A DNA stretch of 64,000 nucleotides from Ifrita kowaldi (GCA_013398055.1 VZRS01000247.1:1010841-1074840), one strand, 5' to 3'. Shown: positions 25,501 to 38,040, counted from the first letter of the stretch. The notes: a model not told the origin generated them from the letters alone. Program-made: numbers and translations.

Positions 25501-28020
25501 CTAGATAGTAATTTTACAAATACTGTGGTAGACAAAAGCACTGTTAATGGCTAGGTGTTTGTGCGACCATGCATGCATATGAAAAATTCATTAGACGTTT
25601 TTCATATTGATCATAGGACGAAGAACACAGCTTGGGTTTGTGCTGGGTTAATGAGTGGTAGCTATTATGAAATATGTAGTCTTTAATTGCTTGCGAGTTA
25701 AATGCACAGTGTTGTAGTGATCCTGCAGTGTAGAAACTGAAACCATCAAATTAATCTTAGACAGGATTCACCAAATTGTCAATTTTAATTGCTGTTTTCA
25801 GGATGAGCAAAAAAATGTACTGACACTTCAAAACATCAGGGCAAAATCACCTACAATTTATTTCTGTATTTCAGACATATCTTTCTCACTGATTTACAGG
25901 TGCTGTGAAATTTGTGAGAGTCACCAAAAGATATATGACACTTGATAGATCTGTAACAAATAGCAGAAAGAGATTGTGTGCTGCTTTCCCCTGAATGCTG
26001 TGCAAGCTCCATAAAAACTTGTCTTGCAACAGGGCATGGGTTGAATCATTCATACAGTTTACTGAAGGCCAGTGTGTGCAAGCATGTGTGTTGTGGTCTC
26101 CCACCTCACCAAGTGCAGTACTTAACTGAACTACAATTTCAATCTGGGAATTTTAAAGATTCAGATTGCAGTGGTCTTTGATGTGATTTCCATTGCAGTC
26201 ATAATGTTTTGAAGTTATGACATGCTACCTATGCTGTGGAATGTCAGCGCATAATATAGTATCACAATGAAATTTTATTGGTATGTATACTAAGCACAAT
26301 ATTCATAAAATATTTGCTTATCCTTTTTTGAATGTCATTGCCATCATTCACATATATAACTTCTATTTATATAAAGTCCCTATGTCACAAATTAAATGCT
26401 GGAAGAAAATTCTCTTAATAAAAAAGCGATCTGCATCCTTGTATGTATTTGTGCACACACTCTGAATGAGTAACAGTGTTAGCTAATTTACTTGGTTTAT
26501 CCATATAGATATGGCCATTCGTCATGACAAGATAGTTAACACATGACACAAGCATCTCTCTTAGGCATAATGCAGGCCATCCATTCACTGTTACAGAAGG
26601 AAGCAAAAGCAGCTCTATCTTAGGTGTCTCACTAGTAAATCCAGCGCTGCTGTTTTATAATCTGAAGTTGCATTATTCTGAGTAGCATGGGATAGAAGAA
26701 AGCTGCTATGTCAGTGGCAATGGCACTGACTTTATGAAGTTTTAAAATAGCAATTCTTGGAGAATTACACACTACTGATAGCAGCTGCTAATGGAATTAT
26801 AGCCAGAGCTGTCTGAAAGATATGGGAGTTTTCCTCCATAGTGTATTAGAAAACTCTCCTGTGTGTGGTGTTGGCTTCATCGGTTTCCTAATGTACAATC
26901 TTTAGTATGCATGTTTGTAAAAATCTCATTCTGTTTGGAAGTATATGCATAAATGCTGGGTGGTGATATTTAAATGATATAGGAGAACTACTTTGTTAAG
27001 TAAACCACAAAGACTTGGTGCAGTTTGTCATCTGGAATTAGATGTATTAACAACTGGGCATCAAGGAAACTGAAAGTCTGTGCTTTGAGAGAGTGTGAAG
27101 TCTGTGTTTTTGCTAGCTCTGCTCAGCTGATAATGCACAGTGGTATGCAATACATCGCCATGATTTTTCTGCACTATTAAGAAATTTCGGAAAAGGAATT
27201 TCTCTCATTTTCACTAGGACATCTACCACTTGGTTTTCTTCCTGCATCTGTCTGCTTGTGGCTGCTTGTCAGGCAGAGGAATGAATAGACATCATGAGCA
27301 CTTTACATCTGCAAGAAGACAGGGAAATACATCTCTAACCCCTTGCATTTAACTGCTCAGGCCAGTAATACTAGCTTCCTGTACAACAGTCTTTACCCTT
27401 TGTCTCAGACTTCCCAGATGATAACTCCCACTGAGAGGGCTTCCACTTCTGTAGGGAAGTTGAGGTTAGCTTAAAAGAAGTTTTGAATTTCTGAGTCCTA
27501 ATAATCCTTTTAATTCAACTTTTGGTTGGTAGAAATGGGGAATCATAACATGCTAGAAAATATTTAACCAGAGTATTAAAAAAAGTTTTATGGTGTCAGT
27601 GTTCATAATGGAGGTGGTGTATCCCCGTTGCATTACCAACTGGGTAATTAAAATATGAATAGACTGTGAATGCATTGTGAATACTTGATGCCTGTGATAA
27701 ATGCAGGACACTTTCCTGTGTTATGTATTTATTTGCCATAAGAGCATAAGAGGCTTGGAAGACAATAAATAAACTTTTGTTGGTTTGGTTTTTTTTTTTA
27801 ATGAGAAGCAAGCGGTCTCACAAATATAAGGGATTTCATTTTTGCAGTGGCACACATGTATATATTTTTGTTTTCAACTCAGAGTCAAAATCTTCATTAA
27901 CTGAACATTGTGAATGAGGGCAATGATTCTGATGGGATTGGGAAAGAAAGGAGAAAGAATGCCCATCTAAAGAAGGAACCTTACTTCTAAAAGAAGCTTA
28001 CTCCTGGTCTAAAGCAAAAT
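19501..28020. other. Intronic DNA without recognised elements
   Basis: No gene or recognised transposon is seen. Open frames such as 24284-24628 (-), 25206-25391 (-) and 25886-26104 (-) look like chance. The segment around 21780-21960 is unusually rich in TAAT/ATTA core sites and is described in the findings as a candidate conserved noncoding element, without proof. Confidence 0.55.
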
Positions 28021-28069
28021 TGTTTCCTTTCAGGAAAGTTGTTTCCTTTCAGGAAAGTTGTTTCCTTCC
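28021..28069. repeat. 19-bp tandem repeat, each unit with an inverted core
   Basis: Two perfect 19-bp units (28021-28039 and 28040-28058) are followed by a degenerate third beginning at 28059. Each unit contains the inverted repeat TTTCCT-TTC-AGGAAA. Related TTTCAGGAA motifs recur near 28295 and 28318. Confidence 0.85.
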
Positions 28070-28357
28070 TGTAGGAATTTTGTCTACTTCTATGATAGTA
28101 AAAGTAAAGAGGGAAGGAAAGCAGAGCAGCTGGCTTGTACTCTAATGAAGCAGGCTCGCTTGACTCTTGAGCTAGAAGTAGAGAAATACTGCCATCAGTA
28201 ACTTAAGGAAAGGTGGTTGTGCTTCTTGGTTGTTCTCCAACAGTGTATGTATTTAAAAATTGAGTTTTCCTGTGACGTCTTTTCTGAATTGTGTTTTCAG
28301 GAAGAACGGGTTGCCTCCTTTCAGGAAGCAACTTGCTTTTTACTAAACTTGCATTTT

Positions 28358-28552
28358 ACTAAAAGCATGCTTTGGGGAATTTTGCATAGCATGAGCAAAA
28401 CAGTCACTAAAAATTTTTTTGACGTGAAGGGGTATATAAAATGGATATTTTCTCGGTAATGACATTATTTCTGTCTGGGCTACTTTTCATTTTACCTCTC
28501 AGAATACATAAATTGGAGAGTAAATGTCCCCATTAGTAGTACAGACCTGTAA
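28358..28552 (+). repeat. 195-bp duplicated unit, copy A
   Basis: About 88 percent identical, without gaps, to 30367-30561 in the same orientation; it begins with ACTAAAAGCATGC and ends with CAGACCTGTAA. Sequences outside the unit do not match, so the edges are sharp. The unit shows no coding capacity or terminal inverted repeats. Confidence 0.85.
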
Positions 28553-29543
28553 CTTTACAATAGTGTAGGTTTATATGCACCTAGGTTCTGTATGCAGGGC
28601 TTTTATACTTGTTGATTCTTTGTTTCTTGTATCCTCCGTGGCACAAAAAATAAATTCATACGGCAAGATCCAATATGATAAAAAGTTCTGTTAGCAATGT
28701 GAATGTGTAAAATATATCAGTATGTGTCCAAGTCATTAAAATACGACTATGTGTAGCTAGGAGACCTCTGTTCATTTTAGTTAATCATCAGTTTTCCAGT
28801 AACACCTGGAACTATTTGCTGCCTCTATTTGGGTAGCTGAAAAAGCAGCACATGTAGTGCTAGCTCTGTGTGGGAGAGAGCAGTCCAACCAGCATCTTTT
28901 TCTATTGCATAGCAAGACTATTTAGAGGCAGAATAGGTCAAAGATATGGGGTGGGGGGCAGAAAGTGTAGTTTGTCAAGGAAGTGTGATGGCTGCTAACT
29001 TGGTGACAGAGGTTTGTAGTGGTACCACTATTACTGTTGCTGTCCGGTGCCTGGCACAACCAGTAAGATGGACCTTAAAAAATCAGCCTTCGTTCAACAG
29101 TTTTTTCTGGATTTTAAGAAGTGTTTGGAACTTGAAATAGGGTTTATAAAATGATCATCTTTGTGTTGAAATGAGTTTCAGAAAGGATGAGAATGATTTT
29201 AGATATGAAAGAATTTTTGGCTGTGTTACACTACAGTAAATTGTTGTGTTTTTACATGATGAGAAGAAACCCTAAGAGATCTTAGTTACATTTCAAAGAC
29301 ACTGTAAGAAACAATGAGGAGATTTGAAAAAGAATTAAAAAAAATAAATATGTTCCTTTGGCGGATATTGTGCAGAGCACAAGAACACAGAACAAAGTAT
29401 TCAATGTCTTAGATCCTATGAGGCAACTAACTCAGCTATCAGTCAGGAAAAGAGATTCTTTCGCTTTCAGTTTAGTTTTTATTTGTATTTATCATTTTTT
29501 AGTCATGATTTGGAGATTTTGGATTTTCAGGGAAAAATAAAAA

Positions 29544-30175
29544 GTGAGAACATGTGAGAGAAACAACCCTGCAGATGCCAAGGTCAGTGCAGGAGTGGGA
29601 GGAGGTGCTCCAGGCACTGGAGCTGAGATTCCCCTGCAGCCGTGGTACAGACCATGTTGAGGCAGCTGTGCCCCTGCAGCCCGTGGAGGACCTCAGGCTG
29701 GAGCAGGTGGATGACTGAAGGAGGCTATGACTGTGTGGGAAGCCTGTGCTGGAGCAGGCTCCTGGCAGGACCTGTGGACCCATGGAGAGAGGAGCCCATG
29801 CTGGAGCAGGTTTCCTGGTAGGACTTATGACCCCAGGGGGACCTATACTGAAAGTTCTTGACTGCACCCTGTGGAAGGGACCCACACTGGAGCAGAGCAA
29901 GAGTGTAAGGAGTCCTCCCCCTGAGGAGGATGGAGTGGCAAAGGGTGATGAACTTACTACAATCCCCATTCCCCATCTCCCTGTGCTGCTGAGGGGGAGA
30001 AGGTAGAGAAATTGTGAGTAAAGTTGAGCCCAGAAAAAGGGAATTATTGGGGAAGGTGTTTTAAGATATGTGTTTATTTCTGATTATCCTCCTCTTGTGA
30101 TTGTTAGTGAATTAAATTAATTTCACCAAGTTGATTCTTTTTTGCCTGTGGTGGTTATTTTTGAGTGATCTCTCT
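29544..30175 (+). mobile_element. Bird ERV-type LTR fragment, sense
   Basis: This segment matches, in opposite orientation, the LTR at 31834-32947: both share GTGAGAACATGTG, the CTGCAGCC-rich blocks, several GCTGGAGCAGG repeats, a CCTCCCCCTGAGGAGGA-like block, GGTGTTTTAAGAT, and an AT-rich stretch with a polyadenylation-like AATTAAATTAATT region before AAGTTGATTCTTTTTTGCC. It starts inside the LTR and stops at about GAGTGATCTCTC, so both LTR ends are missing. It is a non-coding fragment; the open frames at 29499-30006 on both strands are by-products of its GC-rich sequence. I infer an ERV LTR from the layout and recurrence in birds; the named family was not determined. Confidence 0.7.
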
Positions 30176-31833
30176 AGTCATCTTATACATTAGGTGTCTC
30201 AAGAGCTGTTAAATGAGATCTGAAATTCTGAATTAAAACAAGACAAAAACACACACACAAAGCAAACAAAAAACCCCTCCAAAATACAAAACTAATATTA
30301 AGAGACCAAATTGAATCAACTGTCGTACGTGGAACTAAATGAAGTCAGTTCCACAGACTTACTCTTACTAAAAGCATGCTTTGGGGAATTTTGCATAACT
30401 TGATCCAAACAGTTGCTAAAAACTTTTTTGGCTGGAAGGGTTGTATAAAATTGATATTTTCTCAGTAATGGCACCATTTCTGTCTGGGCTACTTTTCATT
30501 TTACCTCTCAGAATAAATAAATTAGAAAGTAAACATCCCCATTAGTAGCACAGACCTGTAAATTTTCAGTCGGAAACTTCTGCATCAGAATACTATTATG
30601 TATAACATCTTTGCGAAAATTCTTAAGTGAATGAAGTTGATAAAAGTTTTCCTTATGAGACAAGTATTTTGGTATGTCTTTTAAGACAGTTTATAGTTGT
30701 AATGTAAAACATTATCAAAATGAAACTTTTTTAACCTTGTCAAATAAAAGCATTACAATGTGGCGTTTTTCTGTCTATTGAGGAAAAATGCCCCACCATC
30801 CCAAGCCCCCAACCTTTGACTTAATTAAAAACCACAGAACCAGCAAACTTCAAATTTTACATATATTCGATTTTTCTGCAAGTATTATATTATGATATTT
30901 TAGTTCCTTTTTCAAAGTTTGAAATCAGTCTATTGATAATTGTTGCTGCTCGCTCTCAATCTTTATTTGGAAATTCCATTTTTTGAATATCAGCCAAGGC
31001 AGTGTTGAACTGCTGAGCCCATTTAGTTGTTCATCCATGGAATCTAAATTGCTGGGAGCTGTAGGTATTGGAGAGAGATGCTGAAAGTAATACCGACAGA
31101 AAGCAGAGCACAATATTGGTAAGAGTACTAGTGGAGGTGAGCAAAAGCTTATGCTATTTTTAAGTCTGAACACTGGACTGTGGAGAAAGAGGAGAGGAAA
31201 TAAGAAGCTTGAAGTAGTTGTTTAGAAGACTGTAAAGGATAAAAGGTGAGAAAGTACTAAGAGATAAAGGATCAATTGAACACTTAAAGAACCAGCCAAA
31301 CATCCTAACAGTTTAAGTGGTTCCCAGGGCATAGGACATGGAACAAACTCATTTCATCAATAAAAGTAATAAATTCTGGAAAAAATGGAGTAAGACTGAG
31401 GGAAGCTAAAGCATTTGTCATCAATATTACTGAATTCTGTAAGTAATTGCTTTTAGAATAATGAGATTTTTTTAGTAATTGTCCGTTATTTGAATTAATT
31501 TTATTTAACATTTTATTTTTACAACACAAAAGGCAAAAATAAGACATTTTAAAAAGAACTGAAATATAAAAAAGCCAAGTATTTCAGGAGGCTATGGAAT
31601 TTTATATGTTGGTTTATTACCACTGAAAACAGAGAGGTCTGTGCTTGTAGCTTAGGTTAGGTCTTTATCTGGTGAAGGATCTTAGATAAGAAAAAATCCA
31701 ACTGAGAGTATTTTGAACTGAACTAAAACGGATGCCTAGCTTTGTATATTTTATTAGTAACCTGGAAAAATCATGCTGCCAACAAAGTCCTCCTTCTCTA
31801 ACCATACTTCTGCTTTTTTCTCCTGTCAGCTAC
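30176..31833. other. Intronic DNA between two LTR copies
   Basis: The stretch holds the second copy of the 195-bp unit (30367-30561) and a short CA-rich tract near 30248. Otherwise nothing is recognised; the minus-strand open frames at 30925-31173 and 31305-31547 have no family signature. Confidence 0.55.
30367..30561 (+). repeat. 195-bp duplicated unit, copy B
   Basis: Second copy of the unit at 28358-28552, about 2.0 kb downstream in the same orientation, with roughly 23 substitutions by my count and no gaps. It lies just after the 3' edge of the LTR fragment. Confidence 0.85.
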
Positions 31834-32947
31834 TGTAGTGGGTTGACCCTGGGTGGACATCAGACACCCACCAAAGCCACTCCATCACTCCCCTCTGCAA
31901 CTGGACAGGGCAGAGAAAATGTAGTGGAGGGTTGAGATAAAAACTGGCAGAGATCACTCACTAAGTCCCATCACGGGCAAAAGAAGCTCTGCTTGGGGAT
32001 ATTAATTGAAATTATTACTAACAAAATCAGAGCAGGATAAGGAGAAGTAAAATAAATCTAAAAAGTACCTTTCCCCCACCCCTCCCTCCTTCCCAAGCTC
32101 TACCTCCTGCCATGCAGCAGTGCAGGGAGACAGGGAAATGGGGGTTACAGTCAGTGTATCACACGTTATTTCTGACCCTGCTCAGCGAGGAGTCTCCCCT
32201 GCTCTCTCTTTCCCAGGAGACAGTTCTCCATGAAATTCTCCAACATAAGTCCATCTCACAGGCAGCGGTTCTTCACAAACTTCTGCAAACAGGTCACTCT
32301 TCCACAAGCTGCAGTCCTTCAGGCACAGGCTACTCCTGCATGGGTCCCCCAGAGGGTTACAAGTACTATCAAAGAAAATCTGCTCCAGCATGAGCTCCTC
32401 TCTCCACAGGTCTGCAGGTCCCTGCCAGTGTCCTGCTCCAGCACAGGGCTCCCACAAGTTCATAGCCTCCTCTCAGGCATCCACCTGCTCTGGTGTGGGG
32501 CTCCTCCATGGGCTGCAGGTGGATCTTTGCATCCCTGTGGTTCTCCCTGGGCTGCAGGGGTACAGCTGCTTCACCATGGGCTGCACCACAGGCTGCAGGG
32601 GAATCTCAGCTTCAGTGCCTGGAACACCTTCTCCCCCTCCTTCTCCACTGGCTGTAGTGTCTGCAGGGCTGTTGCTTCCACATGTTCTCACTCTGAACTT
32701 CTCTGGCCGCAATTACATCTGTGCAATACCTTTTTTTTTTTTTTTTTTTTCTTAATTTTTTTACCACGGGGGTTTTCCAATTCTTCTTNNNNNNNNNNNN
32801 NNNNNNNNNNNNNNNNNNNNNNNNNNNNNNNNNNNNNNNNNNNNNNNNNNNNNNNNNNNNNNNNNGAAGCTTCTGGCAGCTTCTCACAGAAGCCCCTCCC
32901 GGTACCCCACCCCCACTAACAAAACCTGGCCACACAAACCCAATGCA
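31834..32947 (-). mobile_element. Bird ERV-type solo LTR, antisense, with internal gap
   Basis: The element is bounded on the plus strand by TGTAGTGGGTTGACCC at 31834 and by CACACAAACCCAATGCA ending at 32947, giving the TG...CA ends expected of an LTR. Flanking pentamers GCTAC (31829-31833) and GCCAC (32948-32952) differ at one base and look like a decayed 5-bp target-site duplication. The interior matches the sense fragment at 29544-30175. No retroviral genes flank it, so it is best read as a solo LTR. A poly-T run (about 32731-32750) and a 77-base gap (32789-32865) interrupt it. The 229-codon and 182-codon open frames here only read LTR sequence through the gap. Confidence 0.75.
32789..32865. 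other. Assembly gap (77 N) inside LTR
   Basis: The gap follows a poly-T run and a stretch of probably low-quality bases (32751-32788). The LTR sequence resumes at once on the right, so the gap should hold LTR sequence only. Confidence 0.97.
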
Positions 32948-32952
32948 GCCAC

Positions 32953-35900
32953 TAAACAAGGCAAATGTTTCTTCTCTATAGAAGCAGTTTGGTTTAGTGC
33001 AGTAGTCCCTTCTCACTGTCCTTCCCATGTTTTTGAGGAGCTCCTCAATTAGTCTGAGATCACACAATAAACTGGTAGCTAGCATTTTGTTTCTTGTCTC
33101 TGGTAATACTCTTAAGATGTACAGGAATACAGAACAGTGGAGGATTTTTGCTGGGCACACAGATGTCCTATGACTGTATGATGCCTTATGGTGTCCAAAG
33201 AATGAGTTATGTTACAAGTATCTTGATTCACAAATTGCCTGTAGGAAGAAACACCATTGTAAAGTATACATTATACAGATTTATCTATAGAAGAAAGAGT
33301 TTATAATGTGCACTGGACTCTTTAATTTGTTCTTTTTATTTTACGTAGAAAAGGAATCTCTGAGTCATCAGCAATACATCTCTGGGTGAAACTGGTGAAA
33401 CTAAAAAGTCCTATTTGAAATTCTGATTTTTTTTATCTGGCAGTTCTGCCTGCTGAAACTGGACAGAGCCTGTAGTTGCAGATACGTTTGCTTGTAGCAG
33501 AGTGAAAAGCATAGCTTTTGTTCACAGACAGAACTTTAGTGTTGCTGTTGCAGTAAGAAAACTGTTTAAAGTCTTTATAAAACTCCCTCTTGCCTTTTTG
33601 CAAGTGATCACTAATGAGAGCCATGACTTTTGACAGTCCATCTTAGATGGTGCAATTCCACAAGCTATTGATTTCTAAGCATTCAATAAGTAATTTTTAG
33701 AGAATGAATTGTGTGAAGATTTTTTTTCACTCTTACATATGGAATACTTCTTCTAGTTTTGCAAGTTATAAATAGCAAAGCAATGGGTTTTTTTCACTGA
33801 AGAACTGGATATATTGTATGTATTTTGGATGTGTACCCGATAACATACAGTAAATTAAATTGAACAGGTTTTGAATAAGTTTGCATGATCAATCCTGCAG
33901 AAGTGAAAACTGAAAAAAAATGTTAAATACAGCAGGATTTAATATTCCAGTAATGATGAAGTTATATGACATTTTCTGGTTAAAGAGTCATTTATTTGGA
34001 GCCAGGGCCTTCAGAGTAATGAAGAATAAATGTATTCAATTTGACTATTTAAAATACCTAAGTACTCTGTAAAGTTTTCTGCTATACACAATGATATGAA
34101 TCTGTTGTTTTCTGCACCTCTATGAATATAATTTCCAGAATGGAAATATTTCTAAATCTAAGCCTCTGTTTACACAGAGAAATGTGGTACAGTTTCAAAT
34201 CACATGAATTCTCTATTTCAAAGTACTTCTTTTTTATTCTTTTGTTCAGGATACGGTTTAACTACTGGTTTTATTAAACACTTAACAAGAAAGATATAGG
34301 TAGCTAAATCTGTGTGTGAAGTCCCTTTTTCCCTGGCATTTTCTCTTTAACTCCTCACCGACATTACTGTAAGCTAAAGATGTTCATTTCTCTATTCTTG
34401 TTCAAATCAGTGGTTTTTTTGTAGTAAAAGAGGAGCATTGTGGAGTCAGACGGTTTAGATTCTCTAGGGTTTTTTTTTCTATTTACACTATTTTAAGATC
34501 TGTAATGGCTCAAAGACTGCATTTTTGTCTACACCTTTGGGCTCTTTAATAATTACTCTTTTAAGGGCAGGATGCTGTTCTTAACACTGAAATTTTTTTC
34601 TTTTTTTTTTTTTAATTATGCAATATGCACTCTGGTTTGCCATTTCATAGAAAAGCATTTAAGATTATTGGGTTTTTGCTGTGCTGATAATTTTTGTGAG
34701 CCATTTAGTATTCTTATGCTGCAGTATCACCCTTCAGTATAATTCCTGTAATCTTGAGAAAGGTTTGGTTTCCTTATTTCTGTACCATTAACTAAGTCAT
34801 TTACAGATAAAGTGTTTTAGTCTGGACAAGTCCCAAATGTTTGAAATTTCCACACTGAGTTCAGGCTCTGCACTTGCCAGCTGAGGAAGATTATGGAAAA
34901 AGTCCACCTGGAGTCTGTCCAGTTCACTGATTACAGGATTTTGAGGTACACAAATGCTAAAAAGGGTTTTGAAAGACTCAGGGAATTTTCAGTCAAATTT
35001 GTGTTGGAGTTGCTGCTGAATGCAATCAACAAGCCTTTCACTCCATTTGTGATTCTATTTGCTTGCACCTAAACAAGAGCAATATATTCAAAGATAAAAT
35101 GTGATTTTCATATTGCTCATTGGTCCTGAGTACCTGTATATGCCTTTCACGAAATGGCAATTGGTAATAAATGGTATTTGCTTTAACTAATTCCTACTTT
35201 AAGAAGTTGCTATCTGAATTTAAAGCATTGATTATGCAGACAGAGCATTTGTAATGAAACAGAGATAGAGCCTGAATAGGATAAGCAGCTGGCTTTTTAT
35301 CTGGGCTTTCTTAGAAAATAAATAAAAGATTAACTTATTGTTTTCTACTAAGCTTATTACTTGCTATTTTTCATGATAATATTTAAAATATGCTGGGTCT
35401 TTGGTGGCTTGCTTTTGAGCAGTCATTTACTGACTTGCTAAGTGACAGATATACTGAGTTAGAGGGTAGAAAGTCTTGCTTATAAATGGCTAGCAGGAAA
35501 GAAAGCCAAATTAGTGGCAAACGCTGCCTAGCAATTCAAAAACAAAATAGACTAAGCTTATTACAGTCCAATCTTACTTCACAGGACCAGCATAAACTCA
35601 TTGGGGTATTTTTTCTGACCTGGAAAAGACAGCACTTTGAATTGCGAAAAAGATTCGGGACTAGTATACTATCTGTTCAAATGTAAGCTGACCTAGACCT
35701 ATCTTCTGAAATAACAAACAGTATGAACCCATTAAGATCTGCTCATTCCTGTTACTTTCCTTTCTCGGAATTGCTGTTGTTGTCACTTCTAAATTCCCCC
35801 GAGGACGAAGAAATGTGTCTGTTTAAACCTATCAACCTCATTTATTAGGCATTAATTTATTTCTTGTAAATTACTTGACATTCTAATTCTCCAGCAATAA

Positions 35901-37857
35901 AACTAAAGAAAACTGTGTATGGCTACAGTCAAAGTTAAATGGGAAAAAAAAAAAAAGAAAAGCTGAAATAGCTGCCTGCAGCCCATTCTAATGAGGTGAG
36001 CTATATCATTAGAGTTTTATGGGAACGCATCTGTTAATCAACCAAAAATGTGGAAATAAACTTGGATTTCTGATCCACATGGTTGGAGTCCAGATTAGAT
36101 AGGAACACAAGCAAATTATGTCACTCACAGAATGAATTTGTTTGTTTTATCCAGGAGGAAATATCTGGCATAAAGTACTTGACAATATAACAAGATTAGC
36201 TATAACAGAATTAAACTAATGTTTCTTTCTAAATCACCACTTCATAGCTGTTTCTGGTGAGGAATCACGTTTAATAACATTTTGCCAGTTCAGTTTCCTA
36301 TACACAGGCTCACACAAATTGTAACCTTTGCAGCATAAAAATAACAATATCAATTAATTTAAACCAACTGATAATTTTTCACTACCCAACTTAATGTTAC
36401 AAAAATGAAATTACTTATTTTAAAAGAAGTTTGAGTTAACATTTAAAATTAAGTAACTTCACTTTACTTACTCTCTTAAGTTAGTATCTGTAGATGGCAC
36501 AGAATAGGTGGTGGGGCTGTGAGATACAGAAGTAGCTGTTTTGGTTCCCTGTGAAATTATCTGTATGCCACCTTCAATTATGCAAGATTGCAGCTACTTT
36601 AAAGGAGTGCTGTGAAGCCTAGTGATTCCTGTGACAGAAAGATGGACCAGCTCTTCCTCCTTAAACCTGTTGAACCCTGTACAGGGACTGTAGGAGACTA
36701 TGTGGAACACTTCTGGACAAAACATAATTCAAAAGTAAATTGCAAGCATATCTCAATTTTTTTGGTTATTATTATTTTTATTTTAAAACTGCATTTTATT
36801 CTGATTTTTAAGAATTATTATGTTTATGCACTTGTCAGTTTTTTCCCCAGCACTGGCAATGTAGACTGCATTTTCTTACAGGTCTTTCAATACAATTTTT
36901 TGAATGTAGTACCTACTGAATTCAAAGCTTGAGTTTTGTCTGGATTGAAAAAAACCCTGTTGTATTATTACTGTAAATAAACAACATTTCTTATGTGCTC
37001 CTTAATATTTATATTTCAATAGAATCTATATAAAATGAGATTGGTTTGAATTAATTTATAATGTTGTTTCATATGTTGGACTAAAATAGGTCTTCTATTG
37101 CTCTTCTATTGATGATGTAAACTGTTTTGTATGTATCTAGTTGAGGAAAAAAAAATCAACTTCATCTGTGAAATCCATAATTTTCAACCCTACAAGTCAT
37201 ATATAATCTTAAGGCTTTCATTTGAATCCATCTCATTACATATTTGCAAAAGAAGAGGATATCATCTGGGTTGAGAACTATTTGGAAACTCTAGCACAGT
37301 TTCCTAGTTTCCTCAAGGACTAGTGACAGGCTAGTCAGGCTGTCCTGACAGTTTGTCTTATTTTCCACTGCAACACTGAACTGAGTAACTTCGAACTAGG
37401 AATAGATGACTATATAATGAAAAAAAATTTACATTTTTCTCCTGTTCCTTTTTTTTTTTCTTTCTTTTAAATGTAGACGTCATTGTCTTTGCAGGCTAAA
37501 TTCACTTTGTATTAGTATGTCTTCTGATTAAAAAGTAGGTTTGTAATTTTTCGTTGTGGAAATAATTACAATTCATTACAAATTAAGTCAATTAGAGTTG
37601 TATTTTTCTTACCTGGGTGGTATAAAATGAATGTGAATTTAAAGAAGTGAACTAGAGTAGGCACTCAGAATCAGTGGAAATATAGGATTGCTTTTTCCAT
37701 TTCTCTCCCAACATAGTAAGATTTTTATACCTTGCACTTCTAGTGATGAAAACAGGTAAAGGATGCGTTGATTTACTTGTATCAGGTTCTAGAAGCTGTG
37801 ATGAGGTCAACATGTGGTCACATCTTATCAACATGGAGTTCCTCTTGTGGTTTATAG
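32953..37857. other. Intronic DNA upstream of the KLHL1 exon
   Basis: No gene or transposon is recognised. It includes several T-rich runs (for example around 34598) and a region near 35960-36060 that is rich in TAAT-type sites. The last 40 bases hold the moderately pyrimidine-rich tract and TATAG acceptor for the exon at 37858. Confidence 0.6.
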
Positions 37858-38040
37858 ACTGTCAGGAGCCAGCCACCCCTTGCCACCCCACTGTGACATG
37901 GATTCGTGCAGCTCCGAGGAATTCTACCAGGCTGTTCACCATGCAGAGCAAACCTTCAGGAAGATGGAGAGCTACTTGAAGCAGCAGCAGCTCTGTGACG
38001 TTATCCTGATTGCTGGGGATCGCAAGATACCTGCACACAG
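37858..38040 (+). CDS. KLHL1: KLHL1 internal exon (probably exon 2), start of BTB domain
   Basis: This exon encodes 61 codons of kelch-like protein 1, a neuronal actin-associated BTB-Kelch protein of the Cullin-3 adaptor type family. The translation runs from RLSGASHPL through a short acidic/serine stretch (DMDSCSSEEFYQ) into HHAEQTFRKMESYLKQQQ and LCDVILIAGDRKIPAHR, the first part of the BTB fold; the Asp of LCDV and the His of PAHR are conserved BTB positions. The wording matches what I recall of mammalian KLHL1 better than paralogues KLHL5 (DEFFQALNHAEQTF) or KLHL4. The acceptor is TATAG at 37853-37857; it was preferred to the next AG (37864-37865) because the RLS residues are also found in mammalian KLHL1. 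The donor is CAG|GTAGGA at 38038-38046. Both ends split a codon after its second base, so the exon is symmetrical (183 bp). It joins in frame to the exon at 50753. No in-frame stop or frameshift is seen. Confidence 0.93.

Larger units (their letters stand above)
1..37857 (+). other. KLHL1: KLHL1 intron 1, 3' part
   Basis: This is the stretch upstream of the first visible KLHL1 exon, taken as intron because the exon at 37858 begins with a splice acceptor in mid-codon and no initiator region is seen. It has no ORF resembling a protein family; open frames of 60-114 codons are chance frames in AT-rich DNA. Repeats inside it are listed separately. Its 5' end and the upstream exon with the start codon lie outside the window, so promoter and first-exon features cannot be described. 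Confidence 0.85.

Noticed and set aside
32230..33160. Long open frames on both strands (229 and 182 codons)
   Set aside because: They read through the LTR and its 77-base gap; neither has a domain and both depend on undetermined bases.
37864..37866. Second possible splice acceptor (GTCAG) eight bases into the exon
   Set aside because: The upstream TATAG acceptor keeps residues RLS shared with mammalian KLHL1 and gives a phase matching the symmetrical exon; the second would remove them and shift the phase.
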